A DNA stretch of 47,300 nucleotides from Streptococcus vestibularis ATCC 49124 (GTDB lineage: Bacteria > Bacillota > Bacilli > Lactobacillales > Streptococcaceae). The notes under the pieces were generated by a model. The model was not told where the DNA came from, made no database searches, and saw only the letters and a list, made by a program, of their open reading frames with translations. The stretch spans positions 1,362,537-1,409,836 of the forward strand of contig NZ_GL831112.1 of NCBI RefSeq assembly GCF_000188295.1, read 5' to 3'. Of the stretch, positions 18,074 through 25,597 are shown in pieces. The stretch's first letter is position 1, and each line of letters starts with the position of its first letter. The position numbers and the translations under genes are program-made.

Positions 18074-18090
18074 AAGATACAAAGGGCGTT
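18074..18090 (-). repeat. Stub of a fourth element (left end only)
   Basis: AAGATACAAAGGGCGTT repeats the left terminus exactly, after the same short spacer as between copies A, B and C. The rest is missing; pyrR ends 22 bases further on. Confidence 0.65.
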
Positions 18091-18111
18091 TCACCCTATC
18101 CGTCAGTCAAC

Positions 18112-18633
18112 TTAGCTTGGATCGATAATGTTGACACTATCCTTACCATCAACTTCTGTCACCAAAACTTCGATTTCTTCTGACTCACTAGTTGGGATAT
18201 TTTTACCAACATAGTCCGCACGGATTGGCAATTCACGGTGACCACGATCAACCAAGACAGCCAAACCAACACGCGCCGGACGCCCATGGCTAACGATATT
18301 ATCAATAGCTGCACGGATAGTACGACCTGTGTAAAGCACATCATCTACAAGGATAACATCCGTACCATCAATTTCGATAGGAATAAGGGATGTGTCCTGT
18401 TCAGATTTAACATCATCACGGTAAGCCTTAGTGTCAAGCTCAATCAATGGTACATCAAGGTTTTCCAACTGTTTCAAGCGCTCTTGGATACGCTGGGCAA
18501 TATAAACACCACGTGTCTTAATACCAGCCAAGACAATCTTGTCGAGATTTTTGTTACGCTCAATAATCTCATAAGTGATACGTGTAATGGCACGTTTCAT
18601 GGTTACGTCATCGACGATCTCTTTTTTCTTCAT
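18112..18633 (-). CDS. pyrR: Bifunctional pyr operon attenuator / uracil phosphoribosyltransferase
   Basis: A 173-residue UMP/UTP-sensing RNA-binding protein that binds pyr leader RNA and promotes termination; it keeps some uracil phosphoribosyltransferase activity. The PRPP motif is [17 protein letters not shown] near 93. The open frame begins at TTG 18684 inside the attenuator terminator, but the family start MKKKEIVDD and the upstream AGAAAGG place the start at ATG 18633. It is first gene of the pyr operon, behind its own PyrR attenuator and a consensus promoter, so it is autoregulated. Confidence 0.96.
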   Translation of the reverse strand: MKKKEIVDDVTMKRAITRITYEIIERNKNLDKIVLAGIKTRGVYIAQRIQERLKQLENLDVPLIELDTKAYRDDVKSEQDTSLIPIEIDGTDVILVDDVLYTGRTIRAAIDNIVSHGRPARVGLAVLVDRGHRELPIRADYVGKNIPTSESEEIEVLVTEVDGKDSVNIIDPS

Positions 18634-18654
18634 AAAAAGAACCTTTCTAAATAC

Positions 18655-18747
18655 AAAAAATCCCCTTGAAACAAGGAGATACACAAAAACATGGCACAGT
18701 TCAACCGCGCGCTTCTCATGGCTCCTTGCCTGCCTCTCTGGACAGTG
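18655..18747 (-). promoter_or_regulatory. PyrR-dependent attenuator of the pyr operon
   Basis: In RNA order the leader holds a PyrR-binding stem-loop CTGTC-CAGAGA-GGCAG (18746-18731), an antiterminator region, and a Rho-independent terminator TCTCCTTG/CAAGGGGA followed by six T (18679-18655). Antiterminator sequence CAAGGAG in the loop region overlaps the terminator arm in the usual mutually exclusive way. High UMP with PyrR favours termination before pyrR. Confidence 0.88.
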
Positions 18748-18773
18748 ATTAAAGGACTTATTTAATTAGGTAA

Positions 18774-18802
18774 ATTATAGCAAATTTCAGACTCTTTTAC
18801 AA
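18774..18802 (-). promoter_or_regulatory. pyr operon promoter
   Basis: TTGTAA (18802-18797), a 17-bp spacer and consensus TATAAT (18779-18774), just upstream of the attenuator. Confidence 0.8.
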
Positions 18803-18803
18803 G

Positions 18804-18842
18804 AAAAAAACGGACGCCTCTCCCAAGAAAGACTATCCGTTT
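18804..18842 (-). terminator. Terminator after rluD
   Basis: ACGGA and TCCGT pair across a large loop on the minus strand and are followed by a 7-T run, a few bases after the rluD stop codon. Confidence 0.65.
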
Positions 18843-18850
18843 GATAACTG

Positions 18851-19741
18851 TTAAGCTTCTCTCAACTTCTCCAAGGTTTTCTTGAAAATAGCAGGTTCTT
18901 CCGCTGTAAATTCGACCAATTCTCCAGTCGTAGGATGTGTGAAACCAAGAGTCTTGGCATGTAGAAATTGGCCATGGCCCTTGAGGGTCTTGCGTGGCCC
19001 ATAAAGAGGATCTCCCGCCACCGGGTGACCGATATAAGCCATGTGCACACGAATCTGGTGCGTGCGACCTGTTTCCAGTTGCAACTCTACCAAGGTATAG
19101 TTGCCAAAACGTTCAAGAACGGTAAATCGTGTAACTGCAGGTTTTCCTTTAGCTGTTACTGCCTGCTTCTTGCGGTCTTTGTCCGAACGCCCAATCGGAG
19201 CCTCAATCACGCCCCTATCGTTAGGTAGATTGCCATGCACGATAGCCACATACTTACGAAGGGACTTCTTATCCTTAAGCTCCGCAGCCAAAGCATTGTG
19301 GGCCTTATCGTTCTTAGCAATCATAAGGAGACCAGACGTATCCTTATCGATACGGTGAACAATCCCAGGACGAACCACACCATTGATAGACGAAAGGTCC
19401 TTGACATGATACATAAGAGCATTGACCAAGGTGCCAGACGTGTGGCCAGCTGATGGATGGACCACCATACCTTGAGGTTTGTTGACCACTGCCACATCCG
19501 CATCCTCGTAGATAATATCCAAAGGAATATCTTCAGCCTTGTATTCCAAGACCTCTTCTTCAGGCAATACATAGGTAATGACATCACCCTCTTTAACCGC
19601 ATACTTAGCCTTGGCCGACTTACCATTAACCAAGACTGTTCCAGCCTTGATTGCTTCATTGGCCTGACTACGTGACAATTCTGTCAAATCGGCCAAAGCC
19701 TTGTCCAGACGGTTTCCCGCCTCTTTAATGATGACTTCCAT
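18851..19741 (-). CDS. rluD: RluD-type 23S rRNA pseudouridine synthase
   Basis: A 296-residue RluA-family enzyme that isomerises uridines of the large rRNA; this lineage is annotated RluD. The N-terminal S4 RNA-binding domain (about 12-60, [24 protein letters not shown]) is followed by the catalytic domain with the nucleophile Asp in [11 protein letters not shown] near 135 and the RTHQIRVH motif near 224. Its start overlaps the end of lspA by 17 bases, so the two are translationally coupled. Confidence 0.93.
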   Translation of the reverse strand: MEVIIKEAGNRLDKALADLTELSRSQANEAIKAGTVLVNGKSAKAKYAVKEGDVITYVLPEEEVLEYKAEDIPLDIIYEDADVAVVNKPQGMVVHPSAGHTSGTLVNALMYHVKDLSSINGVVRPGIVHRIDKDTSGLLMIAKNDKAHNALAAELKDKKSLRKYVAIVHGNLPNDRGVIEAPIGRSDKDRKKQAVTAKGKPAVTRFTVLERFGNYTLVELQLETGRTHQIRVHMAYIGHPVAGDPLYGPRKTLKGHGQFLHAKTLGFTHPTTGELVEFTAEEPAIFKKTLEKLREA

Positions 19742-20186
19742 TTTCCTCTTTCCATAAGATTAAAATCAAGAGCAGCACACCCACCGTTAGATAGGAGTCT
19801 GCCACGTTAAATATTGCAAAATCAATAAAATCAAGCTGAACCATATCAACCACGTAACCCAAGTACAAACGGTCGATAAAGTTGCCAATACCACCTGAGA
19901 TAATCAAAATCAAAGATAGCACCAACCAAAGACTCTTCTGGTAATTCTTAACCAGATAGACCAAAGCAGCACCGATCACTAGAACCGTCAAAATCACAAA
20001 GAAATATTTCTGACCCTGTAAAATCGAAAAGGCAGCACCACGGTTCTGTAGATAGGTCAAGCTGAAAAGCCCAGGAATAGCCTTGATAACTTGGTTAAGG
20101 GCAATATTTGCCACAACCCAATGCTTGACCCACTGATCCAAACCAATCAGAGCTAGAATAGCCAAAGGAATCACAACCTTACGCAT
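19725..20186 (-). CDS. lspA: Lipoprotein signal peptidase (signal peptidase II)
   Basis: A 153-residue membrane aspartyl protease that cleaves lipoprotein signal peptides before the lipidated Cys. It has four hydrophobic segments. The catalytic Asp residues lie in GGIGNFIDR near 107 and [12 protein letters not shown] near 131. Length is normal. It stands between the LysR gene (8 bases) and rluD (overlap), an order also known in other streptococci. Confidence 0.96.
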   Translation of the reverse strand: MRKVVIPLAILALIGLDQWVKHWVVANIALNQVIKAIPGLFSLTYLQNRGAAFSILQGQKYFFVILTVLVIGAALVYLVKNYQKSLWLVLSLILIISGGIGNFIDRLYLGYVVDMVQLDFIDFAIFNVADSYLTVGVLLLILILWKEENGSHH

Positions 20187-20194
20187 AAGTCCTC

Positions 20195-21100
20195 CTATGG
20201 TTTGTAAGTATCAAAGTAGTCAAACATAACATTGACAAACTTGAGAGCACAAGATGATAAGTTAATCCCCTTACGACGGACATAAACCATCTTGTTATCC
20301 AAATTATCCTCAAGTGGAATAACTGTAATACCGTTTACACTTTGAGCATCTAGGAAACCAGAACCCGTCGCATAAGCATCCGTACGCTCCAAGATACCGT
20401 TCAAAGTCGCACGGTCTGTCACGTTAAACATAAGAGACGAATCTGATGTATCCACAAAGTTTTCAGAATAGTACAGGTACTCGTCCTTCTCCTGAGTAAA
20501 ACGTACGGTAGGTAGGTGCGCCAAATCCTCCATGACTAAACTCTCTTTATGAGCCAGTGGATGGCCCTTGCGAAGATAAATATGAGTCTTAAATGGAATC
20601 AAATCAATAGCCTCAAGCCCAAGCTTGTCCATATTTTGTTGGATGCCCTTACTATTTTGACGATTCAAATAGATAATTCCAATCTCACTGTGCCCCTTGG
20701 CTACTTCATCCAAAATTTGAATGGTCGTAGACTCAAAGACACGAAAATCCTTGTAATCAGGGTAACGTTCTGAAAAAGTCGTAATCAAAGGTGGCAAAAA
20801 GTCATAGTGCTGACTGGCAATAGAAAACTGGTTCCCTTTTTCAGAAGCATTAAGATAGCGATTTTCAAAACTATCAAAACTGCGCACAACCTCAAGCGCG
20901 CGTTCATAAAAGGTCATGCCCTGACTGGTCAAGACTGCCCCCGTCGTTGTACGGGTGAAAATTTTAAAATTTAACTCCTGCTCCAAATCCTTGATAGCCA
21001 CTGAAAGACTAGGCTGACTCACAAAGAGCTTGCTGGCCGCCTCGCGGAAGGTTCCACTATTGGCAATGGCTACGACATAACGTAGTTGTTGTATGTTCAT
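20195..21100 (-). CDS. LysR-family regulator, CpsY/MtaR type
   Basis: A 301-residue transcription factor. Residues 1-60 are the winged helix-turn-helix ([40 protein letters not shown]) and about 90-300 the effector-binding domain. Sequence and the neighbourhood lspA-rluD match CpsY of S. iniae and MtaR of S. agalactiae, which control methionine transport and surface or immune-evasion functions. That role is borrowed from relatives. An in-frame GTG at 21109 would add three residues; I chose ATG 21100, the family start. It has its own extended -10 promoter and is first in the operon. Confidence 0.88.
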   Translation of the reverse strand: MNIQQLRYVVAIANSGTFREAASKLFVSQPSLSVAIKDLEQELNFKIFTRTTTGAVLTSQGMTFYERALEVVRSFDSFENRYLNASEKGNQFSIASQHYDFLPPLITTFSERYPDYKDFRVFESTTIQILDEVAKGHSEIGIIYLNRQNSKGIQQNMDKLGLEAIDLIPFKTHIYLRKGHPLAHKESLVMEDLAHLPTVRFTQEKDEYLYYSENFVDTSDSSLMFNVTDRATLNGILERTDAYATGSGFLDAQSVNGITVIPLEDNLDNKMVYVRRKGINLSSCALKFVNVMFDYFDTYKP

Positions 21101-21137
21101 ATGTGACACTTCTTTCTTGAAAAATCAATCAGTTCTA

Positions 21138-21146
21138 TTATACCAG
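21138..21146 (-). promoter_or_regulatory. Extended -10 promoter of the LysR-lspA-rluD operon
   Basis: TGGTATAAT is a perfect extended -10 element 38 bases before ATG 21100. No good -35 is seen. Confidence 0.65.
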
Positions 21147-21171
21147 ATTTTATCCTCTTTTGTTGATAGTA

Positions 21172-21196
21172 AAAAGCTCAGGCAACCCTGAGCTTG
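21172..21196 (-). terminator. Terminator after the first GRKPSP membrane protein
   Basis: GCTCAGG and CCTGAGC pair around a 4-base loop, followed by T-rich sequence, 20 bases past the stop of the 21215 gene. Confidence 0.85.
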
Positions 21197-21214
21197 AATT
21201 ACTAAAAAATAGTC

Positions 21215-22444
21215 TTATTCGTCTGATTTGTCTGTCAAGAAGTACTCGTTTTCACGTTTATCATAGTCAAAGGTCAAACGAACAGTATCTAACTTATCAC
21301 TTTCTGGATTATAATCACGGTAGCTAAGACTCACTGACTGAGTGAGATCTCCTTGTTCGGTTTGTGTCATTTCATGATAAGTAAAGCTAGCCTCTGGGTG
21401 TTTTTCAACCACCTCAGAAAGTCGTGTCCCCTTGAGCAAATCAGCTTGTGTACTTACAGACAACTTTTCATAGTCATCTTTTGTCCAGTTGCTATGATAG
21501 TCACTAACTTCCTTAACTTTATCATAGCCAAAATCTGCGGAAGCATGCTCTAGGATGTAAGTACCATCTTTAGACTTAAAGGTCAAACGGACAAAGTGAT
21601 CACTACCTGTTCCCTCTTTTGAATAAGTAAGGTCTAGTGTCAGTGTCTCACCCTCATTGCGCCACTCGGCATCCGTAGCCTTACCGTGAGCATCTAGGAC
21701 CTCATCCAAAGTCAAAGAGTCAACCTTCAAGTCCTTAAACTGGTCCTCTGTCCAGTCAAATTGATAATCTTTATTAATATATTTATTTGCTCTGTAACGA
21801 AGATCAGCCTCAAACTGATCGGCATGGTTCATGACATATTTCACCGCTTGATAACCTGCTCCAGCAAGCGAAGTCATGAAGAAGATAATTGACATGACTA
21901 GGGCAATAATAGATAGTGCCTTGCGTGTCGATTTCAGACTCAAAACCAAAGTCACAATCGCCAAAATGATAAGGAAGAAAGCAAGGAAAGTAAAGACAAA
22001 ACCGATAGGAAGCGTCCAAGACAAAACGACAAATAGAATCCCCAAAACTAGGATAATAATTGGCAAAGCAATATTAACAAAAGCATTGTTCTTGGTTACT
22101 TTTGGCTTGTAATAAGGGTTTTCCAAAGGTATCTGACTTGTCTTTGGAGTTTCTTTTTCTTGCTCTTTCTCCAGATTCAACTCAGGCATGTGATTAGGAG
22201 CTTCCTCCTCTAATGTCACCTGAACTTCGTCTAGTTGCGTATCTGCTACTGAGTCAACAGACACCTCTTCAGTAGTTTCAGAGCTATCCACCTGCTGAGC
22301 CTCAATTTGCTCAGACACTTGGGCAGTTTCATCCTCAGTAGCGATGACAAAATCCTCTTTCTTAGCCTCCATAAACTCCTCAGGACTTGGTTTACGACCA
22401 TTGACGTCCTCAAAGTGACGCACCCATTCTTCTTTAGTTGCCAT
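21215..22444 (-). CDS. Membrane protein with N-terminal GRKPSPEEF motif and two BLIP-like extracellular modules
   Basis: 409 residues, function unknown. A cytoplasmic N-terminal motif at 3-32 (KEEWVRHFEDVNGRKPSPEEF) is followed by an acidic Q/E/T-rich linker to about 115. Three membrane helices come next (about 121-143, 146-170, 176-200), then an outside region with two related modules of about 85 residues. Each module begins W-T-x-(D/E)-(Q/D)-(F/Y) (WTEDQFKDL near 229; WTKDDYEKL near 319) and continues with an LxEVxxxxGKA-like turn and beta strands. The modules resemble BLIP/SmpA-like folds of other Firmicute surface proteins, which is inference. The protein at 23266 is a full-length paralogue. 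Confidence 0.8.
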   Translation of the reverse strand: MATKEEWVRHFEDVNGRKPSPEEFMEAKKEDFVIATEDETAQVSEQIEAQQVDSSETTEEVSVDSVADTQLDEVQVTLEEEAPNHMPELNLEKEQEKETPKTSQIPLENPYYKPKVTKNNAFVNIALPIIILVLGILFVVLSWTLPIGFVFTFLAFFLIILAIVTLVLSLKSTRKALSIIALVMSIIFFMTSLAGAGYQAVKYVMNHADQFEADLRYRANKYINKDYQFDWTEDQFKDLKVDSLTLDEVLDAHGKATDAEWRNEGETLTLDLTYSKEGTGSDHFVRLTFKSKDGTYILEHASADFGYDKVKEVSDYHSNWTKDDYEKLSVSTQADLLKGTRLSEVVEKHPEASFTYHEMTQTEQGDLTQSVSLSYRDYNPESDKLDTVRLTFDYDKRENEYFLTDKSDE

Positions 22445-22584
22445 AGCTGACTCCTTTATCTCTTTTTCTTTATTTTATCATACTTTAATCTGGTCTTATG
22501 AAAATAAAGTCGGATAAAGTGATATTTTTTAAAACTGCTTGAGACGCTTAAGTGACAAGCTATTTCGTGAAAATTGACGAAAGA

Positions 22585-22637
22585 CGAAAAACTGCACCCA
22601 AAAGTTAGATTTTTCTGTCTAACTGTTTGTGGTGCAG
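22585..22637 (-). terminator. Strong terminator after the decayed gene
   Basis: A two-part stem (CTGCAC/GTGCAG and AGTTAGA/TCTAACT) on the minus strand is followed by a T-run. It lies 17 bases beyond the stop at 22655. Confidence 0.8.
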
Positions 22638-22654
22638 GTCAAATAATGGATTAT

Positions 22655-23006
22655 TTATTCCTCAGCAATGCCTTTATATGACTCGTTTGTATTACTACGG
22701 AATTCCATATTTACCTCACAATCACCCTCATATAAATATAGATAAGCACCTAAGTTTTTAAGATTTTCTAAGAGAGTATCCATTTTTATTAAATCCTCTA
22801 AATCTAAATAATCATATCCTAATAAAACTTTTCCCTTTTGAATCCTATTCTTTTATTTCACCAATTGGTAGACTAATAAAGCTTCTTACCAATTTACAAG
22901 CTTCAAAAATATTATTTGACATTTTTACTTTTGAATAGATTACTGACACAACTTCATCCTTTAAAAATCTTGCACATATATACAGTCTGGTGTTAGTAAG
23001 ACTAGT
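22655..23006 (-). pseudogene. Decayed small gene of unknown function, frameshifted
   Basis: Two abutting minus-strand frames read like protein. From 23006: TSLTNTRLYICARFLKDEVV through KMSNNIFEACKLVRSFISLP to a stop near 22853. Then, in another frame: IQKGKVLLGYDYLDLEDLIK through LKNLGAYLYLYEGDCEVNME to a stop at 22655. The join near 22853 is a frameshift and no start codon is visible upstream. Acidic, 110-120 residues, no membrane segment; the size and terminator suggest a once functional single gene. I cannot name the family; an immunity-type protein is one guess without proof. Confidence 0.55.
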
Positions 23007-23230
23007 TTTTTATATTTATAGTTAAGCAACTAATCCTTCTTAATTCCGAAACTAAGCTTACAAAATCTATAAAGACTATAAGAAATTGCAATAATTAAAC
23101 CGTACTTTTTTAAAGTCTATATTTACATAAACTTTTATACTACGACATTAACTTCTGTATGTAAAGATAGCGAGTAAGACTACCATGTAAAAGTAGGTGC
23201 GAAATTTCAATAACTTTCTCCTTTTATCAA
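23007..23230. other. AT-rich spacer without recognisable gene
   Basis: Short reading frames with many stops continue upstream of the decayed gene and may be its lost N-terminal part. I see no promoter or repeat in it. Confidence 0.4.
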
Positions 23231-23260
23231 GAAAAAACAGGAAGTTTTCCCCTCCTGTTC
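23231..23260 (-). terminator. Terminator after the second GRKPSP membrane protein
   Basis: AACAGGA and TCCTGTT pair on the minus strand with an inner GGGGAAAAC loop region, followed by a T-run, a few bases after the stop of the 23266 gene. Confidence 0.8.
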
Positions 23261-23265
23261 CTTAT

Positions 23266-24522
23266 TTAGTCATCTCCCAAACCTGATTTATAAGCTAGGT
23301 AGAAGGTATCTTCACCTTCTTTGGCATCAAATGACAAGTAAACACTCTTAAGTTTTCCTTCTTCTGCATCAAAGTCACTATAAGAGAGAGTCATTTCTTT
23401 CTTGAACTCACCTTCACGAGATGTTGAGATAGTGTAATCAGCGTTTGAAGCTTTAGGGTGATCTTTAATGACATCCTTTAGTTTCGTACCATTAGATGGG
23501 TCACTATAGTCTCCTTCAGTAAGTGCCTCGTACTGCTCTTTCGTCCAGTCAGACTTGTAAGAGTTGTCAACTTCTACCTTATCTTGAGGGAAGCTACCTG
23601 AAGCATATGACAAGATAAAAGTACCATCATATTGTTTCTTAAAGTTTAGGTAGACACTTTCACCATAGTCTTTACCAGAGTATGTTAACTTCAACTCATC
23701 ACCTGACATCTCGGCATTTGACGCCTTGCCGTATGTCTTAATGATTGATTTAACAGAGTCTTTACCTGCTTTCAACTTTTTGAACTTAGATTCATTCCAG
23801 TCAAATTTAGCATTTTTGTCAATATAATCGTTGACATCAGTGCTGTCACCTTTTGAGTCAGATTTTAAATCGCTGTCATCATCATCTTTATCAGCAACTT
23901 TTGATGTCTTGCTTGAGCTTGTACTATCACTAGAGTTTTGAGCCATTTGAAAAATAAAACCACCGATAGACACAAAGAGCATAAGACCAGCAACACCTGT
24001 TGCGATGATCGAGAGCAATTTCTTGCTTGATTTAAGGCTGAAGATAAGTGAAACCACTGCCACAGCAACTACAAGCACTGTCAAAATAATGAAGAGCCAA
24101 GCAGGACTGACAATCCATGCCAAGATGGCAAAGATTACTGCAAGAGTAATCGTAACGATTGGTAAGATAAGGTTGAAGAGAAGTTTATCCGCTGAGCTAT
24201 CTACGGGATTAGGTACAGTTCCAAATCCTTTAGCTGTAGGGATAGATGCTTTTTCAAACATGCTTGAATCAAATTGTGGTATCGGTTGTTGAGCAGGTGC
24301 TTCTGAGAAGGCTGCATCTCCAAATGGTGATTCACTGCTTGCTTGTTCTGCTGGCACTTCTTCAGCGACAGGTTCATTAGCTGCTTCTTGCACAGATGCT
24401 ACTTGAGCAATCAAAACGCTAGTATCAAAGTCAGCTGCTTTAGCGTCCAAAAATTCTTGGGGGCTAGGCTTACGCCCATGTACCGACTCAAAGAGTTCAG
24501 CCCATTCTGCTTTAGTTGACAT
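23266..24522 (-). CDS. Paralogous GRKPSP-motif membrane protein with BLIP-like modules
   Basis: 418 residues, unknown function, same architecture as the 21215 protein: N-terminal KAEWAELFESVHGRKPSPQEF at 4-24, a P/A/E-rich linker to about 105, three membrane helices (about 112-135, 138-163, 168-190), an S/K/D-rich linker, then two outside modules (DWNESKFKKL near 240; DWTKEQYEAL near 330). It has a good Shine-Dalgarno (AAAGGAG). The linkers of the two paralogues differ strongly while the motif, membrane part and modules are conserved, so the N-terminal motif is likely functional, for example as a docking site. That is inference. Confidence 0.8.
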   Translation of the reverse strand: MSTKAEWAELFESVHGRKPSPQEFLDAKAADFDTSVLIAQVASVQEAANEPVAEEVPAEQASSESPFGDAAFSEAPAQQPIPQFDSSMFEKASIPTAKGFGTVPNPVDSSADKLLFNLILPIVTITLAVIFAILAWIVSPAWLFIILTVLVVAVAVVSLIFSLKSSKKLLSIIATGVAGLMLFVSIGGFIFQMAQNSSDSTSSSKTSKVADKDDDDSDLKSDSKGDSTDVNDYIDKNAKFDWNESKFKKLKAGKDSVKSIIKTYGKASNAEMSGDELKLTYSGKDYGESVYLNFKKQYDGTFILSYASGSFPQDKVEVDNSYKSDWTKEQYEALTEGDYSDPSNGTKLKDVIKDHPKASNADYTISTSREGEFKKEMTLSYSDFDAEEGKLKSVYLSFDAKEGEDTFYLAYKSGLGDD

Positions 24523-24786
24523 AAAAATCTCCTTTTTTCAAGAAATCCAAACAAGAGGTCCCTTCGACTTGGCGAAGTTTTCTATAGTTAGGATTTAGAC
24601 AGCTATCTCTGATAAGAGTAAGTAGCATGCGTCCTTTCAAAAGTCAGACCTCACCTTTTAGCCTGAGGCAACCTTTTTCCTATATCTAATCCCATTGTTC
24701 ATTTTCTTGTTGATAATCCCATTCTACCATATCTAAAGACCTCTGTTAACCATTTCCCAAAAGTTTTTTTCTGCTACAATAGTAGG

Positions 24787-24804
24787 TATAATGCACCAAA
24801 GGAG
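24787..24804 (+). promoter_or_regulatory. -10 box and ribosome site of the cyclophilin gene
   Basis: TATAAT at 24787-24792 and AAAGGAG at 24798-24804 precede ATG 24810. The -35 region is only a T-run. The rest of the 287-base spacer from 24523 holds nothing I can name. Confidence 0.45.
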
Positions 24805-24809
24805 TTTAT

Positions 24810-25568
24810 ATGAAAAACATTAAAAAGTACATTCCATTAATTATTGTACTTGTTCTCGCTGTACTAGGATTTATCTACCGTGAGAACATTTCACGTGCTG
24901 TTCGTGGAGATGCTTACGTGGATAGTAAGATATTCACTAAACAATTAGAAAAAGCTCAAAAATCTGGAAAAGAGGCTTTTCCACAGTTGACAGACAAGGT
25001 CGACAAGGACGAAGCTGAAGTTATCCTCCATACTTCAAAAGGTGATATCACTGTTAAACTCTTCCCTACGCTTGCTCCTAAGGCTTCTGAAAACTTCTTG
25101 AAGCACACCAAGGATAAATACTACGATGGTCTTACCTTCCACCGTGTGATCAAGGACTTCATGATTCAAAGTGGTGATCCTAAGGGAGATGGTACCGGTG
25201 GAGAATCTATCTGGAAGAAAGGTTTCGCTGTTGAACCTACACCATTCCTCTACAACATCCGTGGCGCACTTGCTATGGCTAATACCGGTGCTAAAGATTC
25301 AAACAGCAGCCAATTCTTCATCGTTCAAAACAAGGATGACCAAAGTAAGCAACTAGGAAACGCAGGCTATCCAAAACCTATCATTGACGCCTACAAAAAA
25401 GGAGGCTACCCTGCTGGTGATACGAAATATACTGTCTTTGGACAAGTTATCAAAGGCATGGATGTCGTTGATACTATTGCTAACCTTGAAGTTGATAACA
25501 ATAGCAAACCAAAAGAAAATGTAATAGTTAATTCAGTAGAAGTCGTTAAAGACTACAAATTCAAATAA
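24810..25568 (+). CDS. Membrane-anchored cyclophilin-type peptidyl-prolyl isomerase
   Basis: 252 residues. One N-terminal membrane segment (about 8-24, IPLIIVLVLAVLGFIY) is followed by a spacer and a complete cyclophilin domain (about 68-250): FHRVIKDFMIQSGDP near 116 with the catalytic Arg, GTGGESIW, ALAMAN near 157 and SSQFFIVQ. It acts outside the cell, presumably in folding of secreted proteins. It corresponds to the streptococcal lipoprotein SlrA in its VDSK...FPQLT...DEA region, but the lipobox Cys is absent and a plain membrane anchor takes its place. It is one of only three plus-strand genes here. Confidence 0.9.
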   Translation: MKNIKKYIPLIIVLVLAVLGFIYRENISRAVRGDAYVDSKIFTKQLEKAQKSGKEAFPQLTDKVDKDEAEVILHTSKGDITVKLFPTLAPKASENFLKHTKDKYYDGLTFHRVIKDFMIQSGDPKGDGTGGESIWKKGFAVEPTPFLYNIRGALAMANTGAKDSNSSQFFIVQNKDDQSKQLGNAGYPKPIIDAYKKGGYPAGDTKYTVFGQVIKGMDVVDTIANLEVDNNSKPKENVIVNSVEVVKDYKFK

Positions 25569-25597
25569 ATTCGAGAAGCTGATCCTCGGATTTATTT
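25569..25597. terminator. Weak terminator between convergent cyclophilin and PTS genes
   Basis: CGAG and CTCG can pair around 9 bases, followed on the plus strand by TTTATTTTTATTT. A weak stem in the expected place. Confidence 0.35.

Noticed and set aside
17718..18090. Tandem repeats considered as a CRISPR array
   Set aside because: Units are over 100 bp, differ in sequence, and lack short identical repeats with unique spacers; they are self-complementary elements.
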